A DNA stretch of 64,000 nt from CBDBEU01 sp965204565 (GTDB lineage: Bacteria; Pseudomonadota; Alphaproteobacteria; Rhizobiales; TMED25): NCBI GenBank assembly GCA_965204565.1, contig CBDBEU010000003.1, positions 62,001 to 126,000 of the forward strand, given 5' to 3'. A program made the translations under genes and the position numbers. Below, in pieces: positions 1 to 9,863 of the stretch (position 1 is its first letter; each line of letters begins with the position of its first letter). Under the pieces are notes generated by a model. It saw only the letters and a list, made by a program, of their open reading frames with translations, was not told the DNA's origin and ran no database searches.

Positions 1-1
1 C

Positions 2-2068
2 TATGACAACCGCACCGAGACGGTGACGGCGACCGGCAATGCAACGGTCTATTACGGAACCTACACGGTGCGTGCTGACCGCATCGTCTACAATCGCGCA
101 ATCGATACGGTGGTGGCATTTGGTGACATCACCATCACCGAAGAAAGCGGCACCATCGTCAAGGCTGGTGAAATCGAGCTCAGTAATGAGCTGAGAGAGG
201 GTTTCATCTACTCAGTCACCGCTCTTCTTTCGAACAATGCCAGGATTGGCGCGGCGCGCGGCGTCCGCACTGGCGGTACAGTCACCGAGTTCGACAAGGC
301 TGTGTACACGACCTGCGAGGCTTGCGAGGACAATCCGGACAAGCCCCTCACCTGGCAGTTGAAGGCTGACAAGGTTCACCACGACAAGACGGAACAAATC
401 ATCGAATACCGGAATGTCACGCTTGAGCTGTTTGGCCATCCGGTTATGTATCTGCCATATTTTTACCATCCCGATCCGTCGGTAAAACGTAAATCGGGGT
501 TTTTGACGCCTTCGTTTTCATCGTCGGATTTTTACGGTTTCGGCGTGCGAACCCCGTATTTCTTCAACCTGGCGCCAAATTATGACCTGACATTTGCGCC
601 TTTGATCACAACCAAACAGGGGCCCCTGTTCGATTTCGATTTCCGATACAAGGCATCAGATTCCGGATCGTTCAATATTCGTCCAACATTTATCTGGCAG
701 GCCGATCCCCCAGCCGCGCCGCCCGGCAACGAGACATTTCGCGGTAGCATTGCATCTACAGGCGATTTTGCGATCAATAACGAGTGGAGCTATGGCTGGG
801 ATGTGATTGCGTCCACGGATGACACATACCTCAAAAGATATGGCTTGGGTTCAGCCACCGATCTTGTCTCGGAGGTCCACCTGACCGGGATCTCCGAGCG
901 CAACTATCTAACGGTCAAGGGCTACCATTTTGAAGGCCTGCTCGCGAGCGACATCGACTCAATGACACCGGCTGTCCATCCGGCTCTGGACCACAACTAT
1001 ATTTTCGATGATCCGGTTTGGAACGGAGAGCTATCGCTGGATACCCAACTGGTCAGCCTGTCACGTGATGTAGGCGCGGATTCAACGCGCCTGTCCAGCG
1101 ATTTACATTGGCAGCGCAGCTTTATCAGCTCAGGCGGCCAGGTGGTAACGCCGTTCATGAACCTGCGGGGCGATGTTTATGTCGCCGATAATTTGCCCAA
1201 CCCGGTACCTCCGGGTGGCATCCGCTCAGAGACCAGTTTCGGGCGTCTATTGCCTAGCACCGGGGTTCAAGCGAGTTGGCCGCTGGCGCGGACCGACGAT
1301 TGGGGCACGCATGTTTTCGAACCAATCACCCAATTCGTCATTCGTGCCAACGAAACCCACCTCGCAAATGTCGCGAATGAAGACGCCCTAAGTTTGAACT
1401 TCGAAGTTTCAAATGCTTTTGAGCCTGACAAATACTCCGGCATAGACCGTTACGATGAGGGCATACGCGCCAATGTCGGCGGACGTTACACGCTGGCAGA
1501 CAATATGGGTGGCACCTTGACCGCATCCGCCGCCCAATCATTCCATGTCGGAAACTCCAACAGCTTCATGTCAACGAGCGGCCTAGGGTCGGATTCATCG
1601 GACTATGTGACCTCGATTTCCTACCAGAATGATTCGGTGAGAGCTGGATGGCGGGCACGGCTGGATGAAGATGATCTGTCAGTCAATATCACCGAAATCA
1701 GCCTTGCCGCGAATTACGGGGCGTTTGATATACGCGGTGCGTATTCCTACGTCGACAAGACAGCAAACCAGCTTGCCCCGGTGACCGCCGAGGAAATCGC
1801 CGGCGGCGGGTCGGTGCAAATCTATGAAAACTGGAGTGTGAACGGTGGCGCCACCTACAACATCGCCACCAATTCCATGATCAAGGATTATGTTGGTCTA
1901 GGGTATGATGACGAGTGTTTCGCCGTGGATCTGACTTTCTCGGAATCATTCTTCGTTGATCGGGATATCCAACCGGACCAATCGGTGATGCTGACCGTTT
2001 CACTCAAATCCATTGGCAGTACGACGCTTTCGCAATCATTCGGCGAGAATAAAGCCAGCGTGTTCTGA
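2..2068 (+). CDS. lptD: LPS-assembly protein LptD, 5'-truncated by the window edge
   Basis: This is the outer-membrane beta-barrel component that, with LptE, inserts lipopolysaccharide into the outer leaflet. The reading frame is open from base 2, so the N-terminus and signal peptide lie outside the window. The first ~100 residues are the repetitive OstA-like beta-jellyroll (phrases such as VYYGTYTVRADRIVYN, then GEIELSNELREGFIYS). A Cys pair (CEACEDN) occurs near residue 105 and could take part in the disulfides known in the family. The remainder is a long barrel with alternating aromatic strands, ending in NKASVF. Translation continues into a surA-type gene 83 bases downstream, the usual LPS/OMP-assembly neighbourhood. 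The family assignment is firm. Confidence 0.93.
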   Translation, partial: YDNRTETVTATGNATVYYGTYTVRADRIVYNRAIDTVVAFGDITITEESGTIVKAGEIELSNELREGFIYSVTALLSNNARIGAARGVRTGGTVTEFDKAVYTTCEACEDNPDKPLTWQLKADKVHHDKTEQIIEYRNVTLELFGHPVMYLPYFYHPDPSVKRKSGFLTPSFSSSDFYGFGVRTPYFFNLAPNYDLTFAPLITTKQGPLFDFDFRYKASDSGSFNIRPTFIWQADPPAAPPGNETFRGSIASTGDFAINNEWSYGWDVIASTDDTYLKRYGLGSATDLVSEVHLTGISERNYLTVKGYHFEGLLASDIDSMTPAVHPALDHNYIFDDPVWNGELSLDTQLVSLSRDVGADSTRLSSDLHWQRSFISSGGQVVTPFMNLRGDVYVADNLPNPVPPGGIRSETSFGRLLPSTGVQASWPLARTDDWGTHVFEPITQFVIRANETHLANVANEDALSLNFEVSNAFEPDKYSGIDRYDEGIRANVGGRYTLADNMGGTLTASAAQSFHVGNSNSFMSTSGLGSDSSDYVTSISYQNDSVRAGWRARLDEDDLSVNITEISLAANYGAFDIRGAYSYVDKTANQLAPVTAEEIAGGGSVQIYENWSVNGGATYNIATNSMIKDYVGLGYDDECFAVDLTFSESFFVDRDIQPDQSVMLTVSLKSIGSTTLSQSFGENKASVF

Positions 2069-2150
2069 GAACCGCAGCATACAGACAGAACATTTAATGC
2101 CACCAGAGACACTATTTCTGAATCAAATGGCATTCCGTTTGGAAGGGAAA

Positions 2151-3107
2151 ATGGCATCTCTACTGCAATCTATGGAAACACTACTTTACAAGCTGTCTTT
2201 TCTGCTGGTCCCAGCCGCACTGTCTGTCATCCTGGTGGCTGCAAGTGTATCTGCGCAGACCTTCACCATCGCGGTGACAGTCAATGACCAGCCTATCTCG
2301 GAGTGGGATGTGGGCCAGCGGGTCAAGTTCTACCAAGCGACCGGTGGAGGGCGTGAAAATGTTGAGAAATTGCGCAAACGGGCTCTGGATGAACTCGTCG
2401 AAGAGCAGTTGATCAGTCAGGAAGCGCGGCGGCTCGGGTTAAGCGTCGAGGAAACAAGAGTCGTAGCTGCAATCGAACAACGCCTGAAACCGCTTAAAAG
2501 AAACTACGCTCAATTCAAACAGTACCTGTCCAGCCGCAAAGTCGATATTTCAACACTCGAGAACCAGGTCCGATGGCAGCTCGCTTGGTCAACCGTTGTT
2601 GGCCAAACATTCCGAAACCAGGTTTCGATCTCTGAAACCGATATCTCTGAAGCTGCCGAAGAAGTCGCCAGCAAAAGTGAGAACAGTGCCGAGGAACTTT
2701 TCATCCTGCAGAAAATCCACCTTGAGGTTCCAGAGGGATCGGACGATTTGACCATTGTCCGGCGCATGAAAGAGGCCGAAGAGATTCGTAAATTCTTCGT
2801 TGATTGCAAGCGCAACAAATCGGCATTGAAACATTTCGATGCCGTCTCCATTGAGGATCTCCCCAGAACCAAAACCGATAGCCTTGAAGAACCTACCCGC
2901 TCCCTGGTCTTGCAAGCAAAAGAAGGTGAAATGACGCCGCCCAATCTCACGCCAGACGGCATCGAAATGATTGCCGTTTGTAAAAGACAAACGGGCGGAG
3001 GCAGCCGTCAGGTGGCAGAACGACAACTGCTGCGTCAGGAACTGGGTATGCTCGCTTCACGTCATTTGCGCGACCTGCGTCAGGATGCGGTCGTCGACTA
3101 CCGGTGA
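2151..3107 (+). CDS. surA: Periplasmic chaperone/peptidyl-prolyl isomerase SurA-like
   Basis: This is a periplasmic chaperone that escorts unfolded outer-membrane proteins, including LptD, to the Bam complex. I start it at the ATG at 2151 because GGAAGGG lies 4-10 bases upstream and the product then opens with a hydrophobic signal peptide (SFLLVPAALSVILVAASVSA, cleavage near AQT). Upstream in-frame starts would prefix hydrophilic sequence. The SurA N-terminal domain follows (VNDQPISEWDVGQRVKFY, LDELVEEQLISQEA), with a degenerate PPIase-like segment after residue ~180. At 318 residues it is shorter than the E. coli protein, with room for at most one PPIase domain, as is usual in Rhizobiales. 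It is cotranscribed with lptD and pdxA. Confidence 0.85.
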   Translation: MASLLQSMETLLYKLSFLLVPAALSVILVAASVSAQTFTIAVTVNDQPISEWDVGQRVKFYQATGGGRENVEKLRKRALDELVEEQLISQEARRLGLSVEETRVVAAIEQRLKPLKRNYAQFKQYLSSRKVDISTLENQVRWQLAWSTVVGQTFRNQVSISETDISEAAEEVASKSENSAEELFILQKIHLEVPEGSDDLTIVRRMKEAEEIRKFFVDCKRNKSALKHFDAVSIEDLPRTKTDSLEEPTRSLVLQAKEGEMTPPNLTPDGIEMIAVCKRQTGGGSRQVAERQLLRQELGMLASRHLRDLRQDAVVDYR

Positions 3108-3129
3108 AAGCAAACTGGGGAGATCAACC

Positions 3130-4152
3130 ATGACGCTTCCCGTTGCGCTGACGATGGGAGAACCGGCGGGAATCGGTCCTGATATTGCACTTAAAGTTTG
3201 GTCAGAGCGGCGCCGGAATGGTGTCGCACCATTCGTGGTGCTCGCCGACATTGCGGTGATGGACGCCCGTGCAAAACTGCTGGGAGTCGACGTCCCAATT
3301 TGTGAAATCGACCAGCCCGCGAAAGCATCGGACCAGTTCGATTCGAGCCTGCCGGTAATACCTGTGCCCTGCAATCCGGTCACACCGGGTACGTCAGACG
3401 GCAAAACGGCAGCAGCCGTAATCCAGGCTATTGAGATGGCGGTTGATCTCACACTTGGCGGCAAAACCGCAGCCGTGGTGACAAATCCGGTCGCCAAGAG
3501 CGTGCTGGCGCATGAAGGATTTGCCTATCCAGGCCACACAGAATTCCTGGCAGAACTCGGCGCGTGCGATGGAAACGTTCCACTGCCGGTGATGATGCTT
3601 GCAGCACCTGCTCTTCGTGTCGTGCCGGTGACAACCCATATCGCGTTGAAAGACGTGCCCGGTGCGCTGACCAAGGAACTGATCACAAAGATATCGCGGA
3701 TTACGGCGGCGGGCCTGTGCCAATTTTTCGGTGTCGCGCAGCCGCGCCTGATGTTCGCCGGTCTCAACCCCCACGCGGGTGAAGACGGCTTGATGGGAGT
3801 GGAAGACGACCAGATCGTGCACCCGGCGGTTGAAGAGCTTGCTGCGGAGGGAATCGATGCCACCGGTCCGGTTTCCGCCGACACGATGTTCCACGAAGAG
3901 GCACGGCAACGATACGATGTGGCGATGTGCATGTATCACGATCAGGCCCTGATTCCAGTCAAGACGCTGGCATTTGACAATGCGGTCAATGTAACGCTAG
4001 GATTACCATTCCTGCGCACTTCGCCGGATCATGGGACAGCGTTCTCACTGGCTGGAACGGGAAAAGCACGCGAGGCGAGCCTAGTTGCAGCACTCCAGCT
4101 TGCTTCTTCCCAAGGTGAGGCGGCACTGGCGGCGGCGAAAGAAGTTGACTGA
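3130..4152 (+). CDS. pdxA: 4-hydroxythreonine-4-phosphate dehydrogenase
   Basis: PdxA oxidises 4-phosphohydroxy-L-threonine in the DXP-dependent pyridoxal 5'-phosphate pathway and is a cytoplasmic, metal-dependent dimer. The start ATG at 3130 is preceded by GGGGAG and gives MTLPVALTMGEPAGIGPDI, the conserved PdxA N-terminus. Further landmarks are YPGHTEFLAEL with a metal-ligand His, GLNPHAGEDGLMG, and GLPFLRTSPDHGTAF near the C-terminus. The length of 340 residues is normal. The gene sits 22 bases after surA and overlaps the start of rsmA by 8 bases, the lptD-surA-pdxA-rsmA arrangement widespread in proteobacteria. Confidence 0.95.
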   Translation: MTLPVALTMGEPAGIGPDIALKVWSERRRNGVAPFVVLADIAVMDARAKLLGVDVPICEIDQPAKASDQFDSSLPVIPVPCNPVTPGTSDGKTAAAVIQAIEMAVDLTLGGKTAAVVTNPVAKSVLAHEGFAYPGHTEFLAELGACDGNVPLPVMMLAAPALRVVPVTTHIALKDVPGALTKELITKISRITAAGLCQFFGVAQPRLMFAGLNPHAGEDGLMGVEDDQIVHPAVEELAAEGIDATGPVSADTMFHEEARQRYDVAMCMYHDQALIPVKTLAFDNAVNVTLGLPFLRTSPDHGTAFSLAGTGKAREASLVAALQLASSQGEAALAAAKEVD

Positions 4153-4987
4153 CCAACTACCGCCACTCGGTGATGTTATTCGCCGTCATGGTTTGGTGGC
4201 GAAAAAGTCGCTGGGTCAGAATTTCCTCCTTGATCTCAATCTGACCGGACGTATTGCGCGTGCAGCCCTTGGAGGCGACAGACCGGAGGTTCTGGAAATC
4301 GGACCCGGACCTGGCGGTCTTACGCGCGCGCTCATCGCTGAAGGCGCACCTCACATTGTCGCAATCGAACGTGACCGGCGATGCATTGACGCGCTTGAGG
4401 AAATCGCCGCCGCCTATCCGGGCCGGCTTGAAATTGTGGAAGGTGATGCACTGAAAACCGACCACCGCCAACTGGTGACTCCGCCAGTGCGGATCGCCGC
4501 CAATCTGCCTTACAATATCGCAACACCACTTTTTGTTGGCTGGCTGTCGGCAGACACCTGGTCGCCCTGGTGGGAGAGTGCGGTGCTGATGTTTCAAAAG
4601 GAGGTGGCCGAAAGACTGGTCGCGGCCCCAGGCAACCGCTCCTATGGCCGCCTGTCAGTGATCGCGCAGTGGCGTGCGCGCGTCTGTGAGTTGTTCACGG
4701 TCAATGCGCGTGCATTTACGCCGCCACCCAAGATCACATCTGCGGTGGTCAAGATCGTGCCATTGCCACAGCCCGCCAACGTGCCGCAGCTTTCGACCCT
4801 TGGGCGGGTAACCGCCGCGGCCTTTGGCCAAAGGCGAAAGATGCTGCGCTCGAGTCTGAAAGGACTTTCGGGCGATAGTATTGAATTGGCGCGGGCAGCA
4901 GGCATCGACCCATCGCTGAGGGCCGAACAGATTGCTGTTGCCGACTATGTCAATCTCGCGCGGATTGTCGAAACGCAGCGGATCTGA
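4145..4987 (+). CDS. rsmA: 16S rRNA (A1518/A1519) dimethyltransferase RsmA
   Basis: RsmA (KsgA) dimethylates two adjacent adenines in the 3'-terminal hairpin of 16S rRNA late in 30S assembly, using S-adenosylmethionine. Diagnostic motifs are KKSLGQNFLLD, the SAM-binding VLEIGPGPGGLTRAL, and the catalytic ANLPYNIATPL (NLPY motif). The start is probably the TTG at 4145, within the pdxA stop region (TTGACTGA), which gives a 280-residue protein of normal size; other in-frame starts would extend it deep into pdxA. Overlap with pdxA suggests translational coupling. It converges tail-to-tail with gmk, with 12 bases between the stops. Confidence 0.92.
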   Translation: MTDQLPPLGDVIRRHGLVAKKSLGQNFLLDLNLTGRIARAALGGDRPEVLEIGPGPGGLTRALIAEGAPHIVAIERDRRCIDALEEIAAAYPGRLEIVEGDALKTDHRQLVTPPVRIAANLPYNIATPLFVGWLSADTWSPWWESAVLMFQKEVAERLVAAPGNRSYGRLSVIAQWRARVCELFTVNARAFTPPPKITSAVVKIVPLPQPANVPQLSTLGRVTAAAFGQRRKMLRSSLKGLSGDSIELARAAGIDPSLRAEQIAVADYVNLARIVETQRI

Positions 4988-4999
4988 CTTATGTTTCAT

Positions 5000-5668
5000 T
5001 CAATTGTTGAGCCTGCCCAACAAATCGTGGCGTAGGCGCTCTACGTGAGCAGCAGCGGCAACACGGCGCGATGCACGAAGCCTTTCGGCAACCAACACTG
5101 CACGCAACTGGTCGAATGCTGCATCCAGATCGTCATTGACGATGACGTAGTCATACTCGCCCCAATGTTCGATCTCAGCGATGGCACCGGACAGGCGGCG
5201 CTTGATCACATCAAAGGGGTCCTGCCCGCGCTTGACGAGCCTGCTCATCAACTCGCTAGCCGATGGCGGCAAGACGAAAACACTGGCAACATCTGCGGGC
5301 GCGTTTTCACGGATCTGCCTGGTACCCTGCCAGTCAATGTCGAACAGAACCTCACGCCCGGACTCCAAAGCCGCCAAAACCGGTACGCGCGGAGTGCCGT
5401 AGAAATTTCCGAACACATCGGCCCATTCGAGCAGTTCTCCGCCATCGCGCATGCGCGAAAACTCATCGACGGAGATAAAGTGATAGTCGTGCCGGTCACG
5501 CTCATCGGGCCGGCGCTCGCGAGTTGTGACCGAGATCGACAGATCGACCCCGCTTTCGGTTTCGATCAGGCGGCGGGTGAGTGTGGTCTTGCCGGCGCCC
5601 GAGGGCGATGAGACGACGAGCATGACGCCGCGCCGTCCCACCACATCATTGGTGTTGCGATCACTCAA
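5000..5668 (-). CDS. gmk: Guanylate kinase
   Basis: This enzyme phosphorylates GMP to GDP with ATP, an essential step of guanine nucleotide supply. The P-loop is VVSSPSGAGKTTL, followed by the GMP-binding region SVTTRERRPDE and YHFISVDEF, with FDIDWQGTRQI further on. The product is 222 residues, the usual size, and ends with a family-typical basic helix. The start codon overlaps the end of the upstream yicC gene by 8 bases, so the two are translationally coupled, the standard yicC-gmk pairing. Confidence 0.95.
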   Translation of the reverse strand: MSDRNTNDVVGRRGVMLVVSSPSGAGKTTLTRRLIETESGVDLSISVTTRERRPDERDRHDYHFISVDEFSRMRDGGELLEWADVFGNFYGTPRVPVLAALESGREVLFDIDWQGTRQIRENAPADVASVFVLPPSASELMSRLVKRGQDPFDVIKRRLSGAIAEIEHWGEYDYVIVNDDLDAAFDQLRAVLVAERLRASRRVAAAAHVERLRHDLLGRLNN

Positions 5669-6548
5669 CGTTCTGCACCTGCTCGCGGAACTGATCGATC
5701 ACCGCCTTGAGTTCGAGGCCGAGCCGCGTGGTCTCAATATCGCTGGACTTGGCGCATACCGTGTTCGCTTCACGGTTGAATTCCTGCGCCAGAAAATCGA
5801 AGCGCCTGCCAACCGCCTCCTCGCCCGCGATCAATCCGCGAGCGGCTTCGACATGGGCATTGAGGCGGTCAATCTCCTCACGGATATCGACCTTGGTGAC
5901 ACGCAGAGCCGCCTCTTGGTGTAGGCGTTCGGAGGACAGCTCGATACCGGTCTCCAGCAGACGCTCAAGCTGACCGCGCAAACGCTCCAATTGGGCTTGC
6001 CGGGTTCGGGTAGGAAGGTCGGATATTGCCGAGACAAGACTTGATATTTCATCGAGCTGGCTGGTCAGGTGGCGCTCCAGTTCAAGCCCTTCGCTCCAGC
6101 GCACATCATTCAGACCGGCGAGCGCTTCAATCAATCCTTCCAACAATATTTCGCTGCTTCTATCGCGCTGTTCGGTCGATTCTTGCGGCTCAATCAACTC
6201 AATAATGCCTTTCAGCGCCAAAATGCCATCCGCACTCGGTGGTTCGATCTCACCGGATTGGCGCATCTGGGCGACCAGTGCCAATACCCGTTCCAGCACT
6301 GCATCGTTGATTTTCAAATCCGCACCGCCGGAGGCGCGGCGCACTTGCAGATTGACCTGGCAGTTGCCCCGGGAGACGACCTTCGAGATCTGCTCGCGCG
6401 CTACCGGTTCTATGTGTTCAAAGCCGGGCGGAAGATGAAGGCGCATGTCGAGACCCCGGCCATTCACCGTTCTCACATCCCAGCGCCAGTCAATTCCGTC
6501 CACTTCGCCACTGGTGACAGCGAGGCCGGTCATGCTTTTTATTTCCAT
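5661..6548 (-). CDS. yicC: YicC-family endoribonuclease-like stress protein
   Basis: YicC-family proteins are conserved, hexamer-forming factors linked to stationary-phase survival; the E. coli member has been reported as an RNase acting on small RNAs. The start is the ATG at 6548, giving MEIKSMTGLAV with the invariant SMTG opening; the reading frame upstream is poorly conserved. Further signatures are TVNGRGLDMRLHLP near the N-terminus, RVTKVDIREEIDRLNAHV, and a C-terminal DUF1732 segment with FLAQEFNREANTVCAKSSD. The product is 295 residues. It lies between mltG and gmk in the fabD-to-gmk operon. Confidence 0.92.
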   Translation of the reverse strand: MEIKSMTGLAVTSGEVDGIDWRWDVRTVNGRGLDMRLHLPPGFEHIEPVAREQISKVVSRGNCQVNLQVRRASGGADLKINDAVLERVLALVAQMRQSGEIEPPSADGILALKGIIELIEPQESTEQRDRSSEILLEGLIEALAGLNDVRWSEGLELERHLTSQLDEISSLVSAISDLPTRTRQAQLERLRGQLERLLETGIELSSERLHQEAALRVTKVDIREEIDRLNAHVEAARGLIAGEEAVGRRFDFLAQEFNREANTVCAKSSDIETTRLGLELKAVIDQFREQVQNVE

Positions 6549-6633
6549 GGCAAGATCGCACAGCGGCCGAAGATCATCTCTTAATTCACAGATGCTAGCC
6601 GGTCTACCGGAACCGCAACAAGACAAGGCACGC

Positions 6634-8049
6634 CTATTGGCCGGGCAGAGGCAAATCCCCCGTTTCGGTTTCAACCACAGCCGAACTCGAACCTAGATCG
6701 CTGGCGGCTTTTTCAGCCGCATCTTTCTCGGCGTTCCGGCGTTCGGCGGCGCGCTCGCGCTCAATCGTTCGCCAACGCGCGACATTGCGGGTGTGTTCGG
6801 CAAGAGTGGACGCAAATACGTGCCCACCAGTGCCGTCGGCGACAAAAAACAGATAGCCCGACTGAGCCGGTTTCAGTGTTGCCTCGAGTGAGGCTCGACC
6901 AGGATTGGTGATTGGCGTCGGCGGCAAACCATTCACCTGGTAAGTGTTGTAAGGCGTGACCTTGTCGATTTCGCTTTGCCGAATTGGCCGGCCGAGAGGA
7001 CCGCGTCCCTCGGTGATACCGTAAATGATGGTGGGGTCGGATTGCAACCGCATGCCCCGGCGCAATCGATTGATGAACACGCTGGCAACCAATGGACGCT
7101 CTTCTGGGCGTCCTGTTTCCTTTTCAACGATCGAGGCCAATATCACTGCTTCGGCTTTGGAGGAGATCGGCAAGTCTGGCGAGCGCTCTTCCCATAGCTG
7201 GTCGAGCAAGCGCGTATGGGCATCTCGCATTTGGGAGACAACTTTGGCTCTGATTGTGCCGCGCGGGAAGCTGTAGGTCTCGGGCAACAACATGCCCTCG
7301 GCAGGAACGCTGACCTGCGCACCTCCGAGCGACTCGTCGCCATTGATCCGTTGCGCCACATCATAACTATTCCACCCCTCCGGGATGGTCACCGAATAGA
7401 GCAGCACCTTGCCCTCAACCAAGAGATCCATCACATCGCGCATACTGGCACGCGGAGGAATTCGGTACTCGCCGGCCTTCAAGCGGCCCTTGACGTCATT
7501 CAAGATCACACCGCCCATGAAGACGAACTCATCCTCGATGACATTTTCGCGCAGCAATTGTTCTGCAATGGTGGCAAGGCCGACACCGGAGCGAATATTC
7601 ACAACCTCCTGTTGCGCGAGCGGTCCAGGCGCTTCAAAACTCCGCCATGCGAAAAACAGCAGCGTCCCGCCAACAATGCCGATGATCAGAAATAAAGACA
7701 CGAAGAAGTAGACGAACCTGGCAAAACCGCTGCGCCCCTCCCCCTCCATTGACCTTGTCCTTCCACGTTTGCCTCGGTTGTCTTCAGCCGGTCCGGGAGC
7801 CGGTTTCGGCTCCAGAGCTTCAGCAGCACTGGTCGGGCGGCGAATAGCATCTGAACGGCGGGGGGGATTTGCAAGCTGTGGCGGGGAATCTGCGCCCACA
7901 GGTGTGGCGAGGCTCGGCTCATTTGGTTGGGCCGATTGTGACTGAGAAAACGACGGTTCGATGTCGGATGCGCGAGCTTGACCGCGTCTGGACAACCAGC
8001 GGCTTTGCGTTAGGCCGCCTTCAGGCGGTGTGTCGTCCGATTTCGACAT
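6634..8049 (-). CDS. mltG: Endolytic murein transglycosylase MltG
   Basis: MltG is an inner-membrane lytic transglycosylase that cuts nascent glycan strands and helps set peptidoglycan strand length. The N-terminal ~100 residues are cytoplasmic, polar and disordered, followed by one membrane helix (FVYFFVSLFLIIGIVGGTLLFF). The periplasmic YceG domain carries the catalytic-Glu motif ASIVEKETGRPEERPLVA and LQSDPTIIYGI. I prefer the ATG at 8049 (MSKSDDT); a TTG at 8076 only 7 bases after fabF is the alternative. The gene follows fabF, the classical acpP-fabF-mltG order. About 470 residues is long because of the disordered cytoplasmic N-terminus and a charged C-terminal tail. Confidence 0.92.
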   Translation of the reverse strand: MSKSDDTPPEGGLTQSRWLSRRGQARASDIEPSFSQSQSAQPNEPSLATPVGADSPPQLANPPRRSDAIRRPTSAAEALEPKPAPGPAEDNRGKRGRTRSMEGEGRSGFARFVYFFVSLFLIIGIVGGTLLFFAWRSFEAPGPLAQQEVVNIRSGVGLATIAEQLLRENVIEDEFVFMGGVILNDVKGRLKAGEYRIPPRASMRDVMDLLVEGKVLLYSVTIPEGWNSYDVAQRINGDESLGGAQVSVPAEGMLLPETYSFPRGTIRAKVVSQMRDAHTRLLDQLWEERSPDLPISSKAEAVILASIVEKETGRPEERPLVASVFINRLRRGMRLQSDPTIIYGITEGRGPLGRPIRQSEIDKVTPYNTYQVNGLPPTPITNPGRASLEATLKPAQSGYLFFVADGTGGHVFASTLAEHTRNVARWRTIERERAAERRNAEKDAAEKAASDLGSSSAVVETETGDLPLPGQ

Positions 8050-8082
8050 TTGCGGCTCTTGCAGTCCACGAGCCAATGCGGC

Positions 8083-9345
8083 TCACTCGGCCATCTCAGA
8101 CAATATCAACGACGCGTTGGTCCCACCAAAACCAAATGAATTGGTCAGAACCTTGCTGATCTCACGCTCCTGCGCCTCCTTGGCAACGAGATCAATCGAT
8201 GTCTCAACACAGGGTTCATCCAAGTTCAATGTCGGCGGTGCGACATTGTCACGAATGGCAAGAACCGAAAAAACGACTTCAACGGCGCCCGCAGCACCCA
8301 GCATATGCCCGACAGCGGACTTGGTCGATGACATGGCCAAACCGTTGGCTGCGTTGCCGAACAAGCGCTCGACTGATCTGAGTTCAATTTCGTCACCCAT
8401 CGGGGTCGATGTACCGTGAGCATTGATGTAGTCGATGTCGGATGGAGCCAGCCTGGCGCGCTTCAACGCTGCAGCCATGGCCCTATAGGCGCCGTCTCCG
8501 TCACTTGCAGGTGCGGTAACGTGGTAGGCATCGCCCGAAAGGCCGTATCCGATTACCTCACCGTAAATAGTCGCACCGCGCACGCGCGCATGCTCAAGCT
8601 CTTCAAGAACGACAGCGCCGGCGCCCTCGCTCATGACAAAACCATCACGGCGAACATCAAACGGACGCGAAGCCTGTTCGGGTGTGTCGTTGTAGTTGGT
8701 GGCCAGAGCCTTGCAGGCGGCAAAGCCGGCAATGGCAAGCGGGAAGACCGGCGATTCGGTGCCGCCGGCAACCATCACATCGGCATCATCGAGTGCGATC
8801 AGGCGCGAAGCATCGCCAATTGCGTGGGCGCCAGTGGAACAGGCGGTGACCACGGCATGGTTGGGCCCACGTAATTGATGGCGAATCGAAATCTGCCCGG
8901 ATGCGAGGTTGATCAGCCGTCCCGGGATAAAGAAAGGACTGATCCGGCGCGGGCCCTTCTCGGCCATGAGTAGGGCTGTCTGCTCAATTCCCTGAAGACC
9001 GCCGACACCGGAGCCGAACAAGACACCGCTGCGAATCTGGTCTTCATATTCCTCAGGATGCCAACCTGCGTCGTCCAGCGCCTGGCCGGCGGCAGCGATC
9101 GCAAAGGGAATGAACTCATCCACCTTGCGCTGTTCCTTGAGCACCATGTAGTCGTCGGGATTGTAGGTTCCTGCGCCGTCTCCGCGCGGCATCTGGCCGG
9201 CAATCTTCACCGACAGTTCCGACACATCGAATGAGGAGATGGCATTAATCCCGGAAGCACTGTTGATCAGGGGCTCCCAGACAGTCGAGACTCCAACGCC
9301 CAGCGGCGTGACCAGACCAAGGCCAGTTATGACGACACGTCTCAT
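8083..9345 (-). CDS. fabF: 3-oxoacyl-[ACP] synthase II (KAS II)
   Basis: FabF condenses malonyl-ACP with acyl-ACP in fatty acid elongation. The sequence begins MRRVVITGLGLVTPLGVG. The active-site Cys lies in VVTACSTGAHAIG, and the two catalytic His residues lie in NAHGTSTPMGDEIE and KSAVGHMLGAAGAVE. The C-terminal NSFGFGGTNASLI motif completes the thiolase fold. The length of 420 residues is normal. It follows acpP by 68 bases in the fabD-fabG-acpP-fabF run, so carrier protein and condensing enzyme are probably coexpressed. Confidence 0.96.
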   Translation of the reverse strand: MRRVVITGLGLVTPLGVGVSTVWEPLINSASGINAISSFDVSELSVKIAGQMPRGDGAGTYNPDDYMVLKEQRKVDEFIPFAIAAAGQALDDAGWHPEEYEDQIRSGVLFGSGVGGLQGIEQTALLMAEKGPRRISPFFIPGRLINLASGQISIRHQLRGPNHAVVTACSTGAHAIGDASRLIALDDADVMVAGGTESPVFPLAIAGFAACKALATNYNDTPEQASRPFDVRRDGFVMSEGAGAVVLEELEHARVRGATIYGEVIGYGLSGDAYHVTAPASDGDGAYRAMAAALKRARLAPSDIDYINAHGTSTPMGDEIELRSVERLFGNAANGLAMSSTKSAVGHMLGAAGAVEVVFSVLAIRDNVAPPTLNLDEPCVETSIDLVAKEAQEREISKVLTNSFGFGGTNASLILSEMAE

Positions 9346-9413
9346 GTATGCGTCCGCCGCAATTCAGTCAGCTCAATGCTGCCATCCGCCAGCGCCCAAA
9401 GGTGGCAGCGCGT

Positions 9414-9650
9414 TCAAGATTGTTGCTGTTCAAGAAATTTCACCGCGTCACCAACAGTCAAGATGGTCTCGGCAGCATCATCGGGAATCTCGCAGCCGAA
9501 TTCTTCCTCAAAGGCCATCACAAGTTCTACGGTATCGAGGCTGTCGGCACCAAGATCATCAATGAAGCTCGCTTTATCATCGACCTTTTCGGCTTCGACC
9601 CCGAGATGTTCGACCACGATTTTTTTCACCCGTTCGGCAACATCGCTCAT
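9414..9650 (-). CDS. acpP: Acyl carrier protein
   Basis: This is the 78-residue acidic four-helix carrier of acyl chains in type II fatty acid synthesis. The 4'-phosphopantetheine attachment Ser lies in the canonical motif DDLGADSLDTVELVMAFEE. The N-terminus MSDVAERVKKIVVEHLGV is family-typical. The gap of 213 bases upstream of it (to fabG) is the longest in this operon and probably houses its own promoter, as ACP is usually made in large excess, but I could not identify convincing -35/-10 boxes. Confidence 0.97.
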   Translation of the reverse strand: MSDVAERVKKIVVEHLGVEAEKVDDKASFIDDLGADSLDTVELVMAFEEEFGCEIPDDAAETILTVGDAVKFLEQQQS

Positions 9651-9863
9651 ATTTCCTACCCCAGTCGTGTCTATTGAAGTTTGTCTTCTCTCTTGAAGAG
9701 CTGGTTAGTCTGCGGCGGGTGGTTAGCGCCAATGCGCTCACGCAACGATCGAACGGTTGCCCACTCATGTCCGGCAGCGCCGCTTCCTAACACACTTTAA
9801 AACCGGAGGCCAACACAGCAAACGGCGAGGGATTTCGCAGTGTCGAAGTCGGCCAGGTCCGCC